DNA of 64,000 nucleotides from Siphonodentalium dalli (Eukaryota; Mollusca; Scaphopoda; Gadilida; Siphonodentaliidae), in NCBI GenBank assembly GCA_032622095.1, contig CP136061.1, positions 255,389,582 to 255,453,581 on the forward strand, in the 5' to 3' direction. The notes beneath the pieces were generated by a model. That model saw nothing but the letters and a program-made list of their open reading frames with translations, made no database searches and was not told the origin of the DNA. Both the position numbers and the translations under genes were made by a program. Positions 55,370-64,000 of this stretch are shown piece after piece; position 1 is the first letter of the stretch; the number at the start of each line of letters is the position of its first letter.

Positions 55370-56340
55370 GCATATAATTGGCCAGGAACGTCGAGCGGTG
55401 AATATAGGAAATATGCAAAACGAAACAAATTCCGAGTAACAGGAATGAGGATCAGATATACATATATAAGGTCAATTTTCTCGCATTTTACGCAATGCAA
55501 CAATAATTGTTATACATCATTCGAAAGCATAGACTCTTCCCTTCATTAATATTCAACATTTAAAGCAATCAAACAATACATATTGTACATCACACTACGT
55601 TGAAAACTAAGCGTATAATTGGTAAGGAACATCGAGCGGTGAATCGGAAATTAGAAAACGCAAATTATTCCGAGTAACAGGAATGAGGATCAGATATACA
55701 TATATAAGGTCAATTTTCTCGCATTTTACGCAATGCAACAATAATTGTTATACATCATTCGAAAGCATAGACTCTTCCCTTCATTAATATTCAACATTTA
55801 AAGCAATCAAACAATACATATTGTACATCACACTACGTTGAAAACTAAGCGTATAATTGGTAAGGAACATCGAGCGGTGAATCGGAAATTAGAAAACGCA
55901 AATTATTCCGAGTAACAGGAATGAGGAACAGAGATATAAACTTCATGTTCTCGCGTTTTACGCAATCAAAACATGCGTATTATACATCATTCGAAAGCGT
56001 AGCCACTCCCCTTCATGAATATTGAAACATCGAAACACTACTTTTGAGAACTAAGCGTATAATTGGTCAGGAACGTCGAGCGGTGAATGGGAAATTAGCA
56101 AAATGTTAATTTTTGCGAGTAACAGGAATGCGGAACAGAGATATAAACTTAATTTTCTCGCGTTTTACGCTATCAAAAAATACTTATCATACATCATTTG
56201 AAAGCATTGCCTCTGCCTTTCATGGATATTGCAACATTTAAACACTACTTTTGAGAAATAAGCCTATAATTGGCAAGAAACGTCGAGCGGTGAATCGGAA
56301 ATTAGAAAACGTAAATTATTCCGAGTAACAGGAATGAGAT
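55370..56340 (-). repeat. Tandem array of the ~180-240 bp unit, minus orientation
   Basis: Complement of the array at 45299-46331: TATAATTGGCCAGGAACGTC, GAGCGGTGAAT, CCGAGTAACAGGAATGAGG, TTTTCTCGCATTTTACGCAA, ATACATCATTCGAAAGCAT, CTTCATTAATATT. Two successive units of 238 bp (from 55431 and 55669) appear identical. The following two units are more diverged. Confidence 0.92.
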
Positions 56341-56639
56341 GAGAACCATCTATATATTTTCGAAATTCGTTAAGAAGATGTAGACGCCAGCAGCCATCTT
56401 GGAATTCAAATGTGAATATATCGTACACCATGCAGGCCGCATTTAGTATAGAGACTTTTTTTCAATTTGCAGCATGGGAGCTATAGAATTCGAACGATTT
56501 TCGATGAAAAAAAACGCCGCCAGCAGCCATTTTGTATTTTACTCTTTGCACTACTAAATCCTTTGGCACACCCAACATAAATTAATGGCCGTAATTAGCC
56601 ATCTTGGATTGTATTGTCTGTATGACTAAATCATTTGGC
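56341..56639. repeat. Degenerate repeat with CAGCCATCTTGGA phrases
   Basis: CCAGCAGCCATCTTGGA (56388), CCAGCAGCCATTTTGTA (56519) and TTAGCCATCTTGGATT (56596), plus two copies of TTTGGCACACCC (56562, 56633), show an old local repeat. No gene. Confidence 0.6.
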
Positions 56640-56780
56640 ACACCCTATACAGATCACATCCCACACTCGATTGTCAAACTCCATATGGATGACCACTGGA
56701 TGGGAACCATCAAAGTTGTATATGTTTTTTTTGGTTCAGATATACTCTCCTGAATTGGAGGAAATAAAGATATATATAAC
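56640..56780 (+). mobile_element. LINE 3' end fragment with terminal hairpin
   Basis: Ends CTCTCCTGAATTGGAGGAAA, TAAAG, ATATATATA. The stem is CTCC/GGAG with a slightly longer loop than at 28.4 and 46.9 kb. No coding part is retained. Confidence 0.65.
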
Positions 56781-56867
56781 TTCCAATTGATCCCAAGCTT
56801 CATATCGCTCGGTCCACTGTAATGAGTGACACATCGATCCCCTTTCCAAGTTGACACTTTCAGTTTT

Positions 56868-57273
56868 GTTAAATAACTATTTCCTTGGCTTCGGGGGTAA
56901 AAAATATTTGATTCGAGTCGACGAACCCACCCATCAATTAAAGCTCAGAGTTATCAGATATCGATTTTTGAAATCTAATATTTTTCACCACCGATAATTT
57001 TTGTGGCCCAGTAAAAAGTCGACGAGAAGACGGTCTCGGACCAAATTGCGGACGAAGATGGATAACTCTAAAATCAGATATTTGACAAACCGGCAAAATT
57101 TCGTTGAACAAAATGGCGATAAATAACAGGTTTTGGGCAATTTTATACTACAGTTGACGTTCGTTATTATTTTTGGGCAATTAATCGATTCTGATAACTG
57201 CAACGGCATTTCAAAAAATGTTGTTGTTGATCGGATGATATGGGGACCATCGAATCGGATTGAGTGCCTTTAA
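56868..57273 (+). mobile_element. TTAA MITE family A, copy 5
   Basis: The left end is truncated just inside the element. The body has TTGGCTTCGGGGGTAAA, CGACGAACCCACCCATCA, AGTAAAAAGTCGACGAGAAG and TTAATCGATTCTGATAACTG; the right end GATTGAGTGCCTTTAA is intact. Confidence 0.85.
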
Positions 57274-57462
57274 TAAGTGGTTTTGAAACATATATCATGC
57301 GTGCATACATGGAATTCATGAATATTCAAAACTCCATGTATGTAATGCTACTCCAGAACTTTGACATGTAGTACTTAGAATGGGGACTAGATTGGTCCAA
57401 TATGGTAGCGACTCAGTGATCTCGCTTACATGTATATATAGCAGAACATGTCAGATTACTGC
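57274..57462. other. Spacer before the large satellite
   Basis: GGAATTCATGAATATTCA and similar short palindromes occur; no gene. Confidence 0.5.
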
Positions 57463-60400
57463 GAACCGGGCGGCTGGTTACTACGAATCGGACGGCTGGT
57501 TACTACGAATCGGGCGGCTGGTTAAGGTTACTAAGAATCGGGCAGCTGGTTAAGGTTACTACGAATCAGGCGGCTGGTTCAAGTTATTACGAATCGGGCG
57601 GCTGGTTAAGGTTACTACGAATCGGGCGGCTGGTTACGGTTACTACGAATTGGGCGGCTGGTTAAGGTTACTACGAATCGGGCGGCTGGTTCAAGTTATT
57701 ACGAATCGGGCGGCTGGTTAAGGTTACTACGAATCGGGCGGCTGGTTCAGGTTACTACGAACCGGGCGGCTGGTTCAAGTTATTACGAATCGGGCGGCTG
57801 GTTAAGGTTACTACGAATCGGGCGGCTGGTTACTACGAATCGGGCGGCTGGTTCAGGTTATTACGAATCGGGCGGCTGGTTCAGGTTATTACGAATCGGG
57901 TGGCTGGTTCAGGTTATTACGAATCGGGTGGCTGGTTCAGGTTATTACGAATTGGTTGGCTGGTTCAGGTTATTTAGAATCGGGCGGCTGGTTAAGGTTA
58001 CTACGAATCGGGCGGCTGGTTAAGGTTACTACGAATCGGGCGGCAGATTCAGGTTACTACGAATCGGGCGGCTGACTCAGGTTACTACGAATCAGGCGGC
58101 TGGTTAAGGTTATTACGAATCGGGGTCTGGTTCAGGTTACTACGAATCGGGTGGCTGGTTCAGTTTATTACGAATCGAGTGGCTGGTTCAGGTTATTACG
58201 AATCGGGTGGCTTATTCAGGTTATTACGAATCGGGTGGCTGGTTCAGGTTATTACGAATCGGGTGGCTGGTTAAGGTTACAATGAATCGGGCGCTGGTTC
58301 AGGTTACTACGCATCGGGCGGCTGGTTCAGGTTACTACGAATCGGGCCGCTGGTTAATGTTACTACGAATCGGGCGGCTGGTTAAGGTTACTACGAATCG
58401 GACGGCTGGTTAAGGTTACTACGAATCGGGCGGCTGGTTCGGGTTACTACGAATCGGGCGGCTGGTTCAGGTTACTACGATTCGGGCGGCTGGTTCGGGT
58501 TATTGCGAATCAGGTGGCTGGTTATGGTTATTGCGAATCGGGTGGCTGGTTCGGGTTATTACGAAACGGGTGGCTGGTTAGGTTACAATGATTCGGGGGC
58601 TGGTTCAGGTTACTACGTATTGGGCGGCTGGTTCAGTTTACTACGAATCGGGTGGCTGGTTCGGGTTACTACGAATCGGGCGGCCGGTTCAGGTTACTAC
58701 GATTCGGGCGGCTGGTTCGGGTTATTGCGAATCGGACGGCTGGTTCAGGTTACTACGATTCAGGCGGCTGGTTCGGGTTATTGCGAATCGGGCGGCTGGT
58801 TCAGGTTATTGCGAATCGGGTGGCTGGTTAAGGTTACAACAAATCGGGCGGCTGGTTAAGGTTACTACGAATCGGGCGGGTGGTTCAGGTTATTACGGAT
58901 CGGGCGGCTGTTTCAGGTTACTACGATTCGGGCGGCTGAATCGGGTTATTGCGAATCGGGCGGCTGGTTCAGGTTACTACGATTCCACGGCTGGTTCGGG
59001 TTATTGCGAATCGGGCGGCTGGTTCAGGTTATTGCGAATCGGGTGGCTGGTAAAGGTTACTACGAATCGGGCGGCTGGTTCAGGTTATTACGAATCGGAC
59101 GGCTGGTTAAGGTTACTACGAATCGGGCGGCTGGTTCAGGTTACTACGATTCGGGCGGCTGGTTCGGGTTATTGCGAATCGGGCGGTTGGTTAAGGTTAC
59201 TACGAATCGGGCTGCTGGTTCAAGTTACTACGAATCGGGCTGCTGGTTCAGGTTACTACGAATCGGGCGGCTGGTTCAGGTTACTACGAATCGGGCGGCT
59301 GGTTCGGGTTATTTCGAATCGGGGGGCTGGTTACTACGAATCGGGCGGCTGTTTCAGGTTACTACGAATCGGGGGACTGGTTCAGGTTACTATGAATCGG
59401 TTGTCTGGTTCAGGTTATCAAGAATTGGGCGGCTGGTTCGGGTTATTGCGAATCGGGTGGCTGGTTACTACGAATCGGGTGGCTGGTTAAGGTTACAACG
59501 AATCAGGCGGCTAGTTAACGTTATTGCGAATCGGGTGGCAGGTTAAGGTTACTACGAATCGGGGGGCTGGTTACTAAGAATCGGGCGGCTGGTTCAGGTT
59601 ACTACGAATCGGGCGACTGGTTCAGGTTGTTACGAATCGGGTGGCTGGTTCAGGTTATTACGAATCGGGTGGCTGATTCTGTTTATTACGAATCGGGTGG
59701 CTGTTTAGGTTATTGCGAATCGGGCGGCTGGTTAAGGTTACAATGAATCGGGGGGGGGGGGGCTGGTTCAGGTTACTACGAATCGGGTGGCTGGTTCATG
59801 TTATTACGAATCGGGTGGCTGGTTCAGGTTATAACGAATCGGGTGGCTGGTTCAGTTTATTACGAATCGGGTGGCTGGTTTGGGTTATTGCGAATCGGGT
59901 GGCTGATTAAGGTTACTGCGAATCGGGTGGCTGGTTCGGGTTATTACGAATCGGGCGGCTGGTTAAGGTTATTACGAATCCGGCGGCTGGTTAAGGTTCT
60001 AACGAATCGGGCGGCTGGTTAAGGTTACTACGAATCAGGCGGCTGGTTAAGGTTACTACGAATCCGACGGCTGTTTAAGGTTATTACGAATCGGGCGGCT
60101 GATTAAGGTTACTATGAATCGGGCGGCTGGTTAAGGTTACTACGAATCAGGCGGCTGGTTCCGGTTACTACGAATCGGGCGGCTGGTTCACGTTACTACG
60201 AATCGGGCGGCTGGTTCAGGTTACTACGAATCGGGTGGCTGGTTCAGGTTACTACGAATCAGGCGGCTGGTTCCGGTTACTACGAATCGGGCGGCTGGTT
60301 CACGTTACTACGAATCGGGCGGCTGGTTCAGGTTACTACGAATCGGGTGGCTGGTTCAGGTTACTAAGAATTGGGCGGCTGGTTCAGGCTTTTACGAATC

Positions 60401-62985
60401 GGGCGGCTGGTTAAGGTTACAATGAATCGTGTGGCTGGTTCCGGTTACTACGAATCGGGCGGCTGGTTCACGTTACTACGAATCGGGCGGCTGGTTCGGG
60501 TTATTGCGAATCGGACGGTTGGTTCACGTTACTACGATTCGGGCGGCTGGTTCGGGTTATTGCGAATCGGGCGGCCGGTTCAGGTTTTTGCGAATCGGGT
60601 GGCTGGTTAAGGTTACAACGAATCGGGCGGCTGGTTAAGGTTACTACGAATCGGGCGGGTGGTTCAGGTTATTACGGATCGGGCGGCTGTTTCAGGTTAC
60701 TACGATTCGGGCGGCTGGATCGGGTTATTGCGAATCGGGCGGCTGGTTCAGGTTACTACGATTCGACGGCTGGTTCGGGTTATTGCGAAACGGGCGGCTG
60801 GTTCAGGTTATTGCGAATCGGGTGGCTGGTAAAGGTTACTACGAATCGGGCGGCTGGTTCAGGTTATTACGAATCGGACGGCTGGTTAAGGTTACTACGA
60901 ATCGGGCGGCTGGTTCAGGTTACTACGATTCGGGCGGCTGGTTCGGGTTATTGCGAATCGGGCGGCTGGTTCAGGTTATTGCGAATCGGGTGGCTGGTTA
61001 AGGTTACTACGAATCGGGCTGCTGGTTCAGGTTACTACGAATCGGGCGGCTGGTTCAGGTTACTACGAATCGGGCGGCTAGTTCGGGTTACTACGAATCG
61101 GGCGGCTGGTTACTACGAATCGGGCGGCTGGTTCAGGTTACTACGAATCGGGGGACTGGTTCATGTTACTATGAATCGGGTGTCTGGTTCAGGTTATCAA
61201 GAATCGGGCGGCTGGTTCGGGTTATTGCGAATCGGGTGGCTGGTTACTACGAATCGGGTGGCTGGTTAAGGTTACAACGAATCAGGCGGCTAGTTAAGGT
61301 TATTGCGAATCGGGTGGCAGGTTAAGGTTACTACGAATCGGGGGGCTGGTTACTAAGAATCGGGAGGCTGGTTCAGGTTACTACGAATCGGGTGGCTGGT
61401 TCAGGTTATTACGAATCGGGTGGCTGATTCAGTTTATTACGAATCGGGTGGCTGATTCTGTTTATTACGAATCGGGTTGCTGTTTAGGTTATTGCGAATG
61501 GGGCGGCTGGTTAAGGTTACAATGAATCGGGGGGGGGGGCTGGTTAAGGTTACAATGAATCGGGTGGCTGGTTCATGTTATTACGAATCGGGTGGCTGGT
61601 TCAGGTTATAACGAATCGGGTGGCTGGTTCAGTTTATTACGAATCGGGTGGGTGGTTTGGTTATTGCGAATCGGGTGGCTGATTAAGGTTACTACGAATC
61701 GGGTGGCTGGTTCGGGTTATTACGAATCGGGCGGCTGGTTAAGGTTACAATGAATCGGGTGGCTGGTTCATGTTATTACGAATCGGGTGGCTGGTTCAGG
61801 TTATAACGAATCGGGTGGCTGGTTCAGTTTATTACGAATCGGGTGGCTGGTTTGGGTTATTGCGAATCGGGTGGCTGATTAAGGTTACTACGAATCGGGT
61901 GGCTGGTTCGGATTATTACGAATCGGGCGGCTGGTTAAGGTTATTACGAATCGGCGGCTGGTTAAGGTTATTACGAATCGGGCGGCTGGTTAAGGTTACT
62001 ACGAATCGGGCGGCTGGTTAAGTTTACTACGAATCCGACGGCTGTTTAAGGTTATTACGAATCGGGCGGCTGATTAAGGTTACTATGAATCGGGCGGCTG
62101 GTTAAGGTTACTACGAATCAGGCGGCTGGTTCCGGTTACTACGAATCGGGCGGCTGGTTCACGTTACAACGAATCAGGCGGCTGGTTCCGGTTACTACGA
62201 ATCGGGCGGCTGGTTCACGTTACTACGAATCTGGCGGCTGGTTCAGGTTACTACGAATCGGGTGGCTGGTTCAGGTTACTACGAATCAGGCGGCTGGTTC
62301 CGGTTACTACGAATCGGGCGGCTGGTTCACGTTACTACGAATCGGGCGGCTGGTTCAGGTTACTACGAATTGGGCGGCTGGTTCAGGCTATTACGAATCG
62401 GGCGGTTGGTTAAGGTTACAATGAATCGGGTGGCTGGTTCCGGTTACTACGAATCGGGCGGCTGGTTCACGTTACTACGAATCGGGCGGCTGGTTCAGGT
62501 TACTACGAATCGGTGGCTGGTTCAGGTTACTACAAATTGGGCGGCTGGTTCAGGCTATTACGAATCGGGCGGTCGGTTAAGGTTACAATGAATCGGGCGG
62601 CTGGTTCAGGTTACTACGAATCTGGTGGCTGGTTAAGGTTACTACGAATCGGGCGGCTGGTTCGGGTTTTTGCGAATCGGGCGGCTGGTTAAGGTTACTA
62701 CGAATCGGATGGCTTGTTACTACGAATCGGGTGGCTGGTTAAGGTTACTACGAATCGGGCGGCTGGTTCAGGTTATTACGAATCGGGCGGCTGGTTCAGT
62801 TTACTACGAATCGGGCGGCTGGTTCAGGTTACTACGAATCTGGCGGCTGGTTCAGTTTACTACGAATCGGGCGGCTCGTTAAGGTTACTACGAATCGGGC
62901 GGTTGGTTCAGGTTACTACGAATCGGGCGGGTGGTTCAGGTTATTACGAATCGGGCGGCTGATTCAGGTTACTACGATCGGGGTC
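57463..62985. repeat. 28 bp satellite, about 195 copies
   Basis: The unit is TTACTACGAATCGGGCGGCT followed by GGTTCAGG (or GGTTAAGG, GGTTCGGG). Some copies lack 8 bp. Since 28 is not divisible by three, each frame reads through three units and repeats every 28 residues, giving apparent proteins of up to 300 residues; these are artefacts. Runs of 10-13 G interrupt it at about 59750 and 61529. The unit has three CpG sites, and most variants are CpG to TpG or CpA. Confidence 0.97.
58680..62200. repeat. 1779 bp higher-order duplication in the satellite
   Basis: Rare variants recur at exactly 1779 bp: the GGCGGGTGGTTC unit followed by ATTACGGATCG at 58871 and 60650, and the CAATGAATCG plus G-run at 59741 and 61520. 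About 1.7 kb was therefore copied as a block. A smaller 112 bp (four-unit) period with GGTTCCGG and GGTTCACG lies at about 60140-60340. Outer boundaries are approximate. Confidence 0.8.
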
Positions 62986-63817
62986 TGGTTCGGTTGGGGC
63001 AGGGACCAGTCTACTGCGCGAAATTCTGACTAAAGCCGACCGCGCAAGATGCATCAATGTTGCGAAACCAATTTCTGCATCGTGTGCGGTGGCATGTTTC
63101 TTGTTGCGCGCAAATTTTGTTGCGCAACATTGTTGCATCGTATGTGAGCGGCTTCAGTTTCTAGTTCATACAAGTAAAAGTACGGTACATTTTAATAACA
63201 TATTTTCGTCTCTAAGTTGATATTATTGGTTATATTACACTAAATACAAATTAATAGAGTGATTTCCCCTGGCACACCCCAAGCTAGAATCAGCATAAAA
63301 AAATCCTGAAGGTGAATGGTCAATGATAAACATAGAAGAAAAATGTACAAAAAAATGCACAAACCTGTTTCCCGTCGAGAATCATCAAATATAGCCACAA
63401 TCATGTTGAACGGTTACGGTTGTCATATTGACGAATAATTTATGGGAGGGTTGGTGTTTTTTTCGATATAATTTTTTTCTCTATTTTGAGGGTAGTGCAC
63501 ATGGCGTTTATCAAAATTGCAGTGTGACGCATACGTTGACAAGTGCTTTTTGGCACATTTTTATGTATCTAAAAGGACGTTCTTTAATTTTTGATACTCG
63601 TGCAGTGTCAACCCTTTCCAACGGGATTTGTTAACCATGAGTCCTATGCAAATCATATGGTGTATTGTAACCAATTTCTCAGTAAATAAACAATGCTATC
63701 CAGCTGTCATCTGTCATTATTTCTGCGACTCTTATGTCTGGTTATTTGCGTGTTATCTAATGTTTTTGTTGAATGGACTGGTTCCCGATACGCCTTTCAC
63801 TAACTCGCGGCCATATA
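62986..63817. other. Intergenic, no gene recognised
   Basis: GTTGCG/CGCAAC words occur at 63058-63140 (TGTTGCGCGCAAATTTTGTT, GCGCAACATTGTTGC), giving small hairpins. Plus frames at 63428-63634 and 63628-63906 lack motifs. Confidence 0.5.
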
Positions 63818-63998
63818 GGATCCACCGTGTCCGAATCCGTGGTTTCATAGATTCGTCCAGCTCCGGTTCCGTGGTTTTAGTGCTTCATGTCATAGTTTTG
63901 GAGTAGCATTTCCATATATGGAGCTTTTGAATTATTCATGACTTCCATATATGGAAATTAGCTCAAAATAAAACCACGGAACCGGACCTGGTGTATCC
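63818..63998. mobile_element. TIR fold-back element at window end
   Basis: GGATCCACCGTGTCCGAATC, CGTGGTTTCA at the left mirrors TAAAACCACGG, AACCGGACCTGGTGTATCC at the right. An inner TCCGGTTCCGTGGTTTTA (63862) repeats the arm. The centre has TTCCATATATGGAG and TTCCATATATGGAA about 35 bp apart. Non-coding. Both ends appear to lie within the window, the right one only just. Confidence 0.75.
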
Positions 63999-64000
63999 AA

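Noticed and set aside
58503-59546. 180-300 residue Gly/Tyr/Trp-rich proteins in the 28 bp satellite
   Set aside because: All frames read through the array because the unit lacks stops in most registers. Overlapping frames give equally long products.
1-64000. tRNA or rRNA genes
   Set aside because: I looked for A/B boxes and conserved rRNA words. Only the SINE head has tRNA-like boxes, and it lacks a cloverleaf I could draw with confidence.

Overview
This 64 kb window looks like repeat-dense DNA from an invertebrate nuclear genome, most likely a mollusc. The evidence is AT-rich intergenic sequence, short spurious reading frames, LINE, Helitron, SINE and MITE remnants, and many minisatellites. 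Two things point to Mollusca: a tRNA-headed SINE ending in a TTAAACACCAATAAA-type tail (minus strand, about 42.13-42.44 kb), and the 'aaggggcataactctt' / 'gaccttgacctt' phrases that recur in molluscan repeats. The organism call is an inference. There is no bacterial gene layout, no rRNA and no convincing tRNA. The only host-gene-like coding sequence is a C2H2 zinc-finger segment at about 17.41-17.91 kb, incomplete or broken. A short duplicated minus-strand reading frame at 53.6/55.0 kb is a weak second candidate.

Layout. 0-7 kb: three unrelated tandem arrays (44, 51 and 40 bp units). 7-9 kb: a TTAA MITE, half of a palindrome-bearing element, and a 969 bp element with 20+ bp terminal inverted repeats, a TAA target duplication and a GTTGCG-rich interior. 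9-14 kb: the C-terminal end of a LINE, then six non-autonomous Helitrons joined head to tail (9805-13605), then a LINE 3' tail that may belong to the same LINE. 14-23 kb: mostly unique sequence with the zinc-finger segment, short palindromes and a 31 bp minisatellite. 23-32 kb: a nested stack of elements. A long-TIR element is present once nearly intact (23177-24070) and once split by a 567 bp TTAA MITE and a 5'-truncated LINE (26379-28636). A second LINE remnant lies inside a GAT microsatellite. 31-51 kb: composite elements carrying a 67 bp near-perfect palindrome (ten copies in the window), several TTAA MITEs, five minisatellites, the SINE and a mariner-like fold-back. 45-56 kb: two arrays of the same roughly 180-240 bp unit in opposite orientation about 10 kb apart, a Helitron remnant and a 456 bp direct duplication. 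57.4-63.0 kb: a 5.5 kb array of a 28 bp unit with a 1779 bp higher-order duplication. The window ends in another TIR fold-back.

There is no operon or pathway. Most features are mobile-element relics and satellites whose nesting gives a relative order of insertion. The most unusual item is the family of elements whose terminal inverted repeats are themselves near-perfect palindromes, with a conserved, polar single mismatch that marks outer from inner arm. No transposase, Rep/helicase or full reverse transcriptase is visible, so every mobile element here would depend on enzymes supplied from elsewhere.
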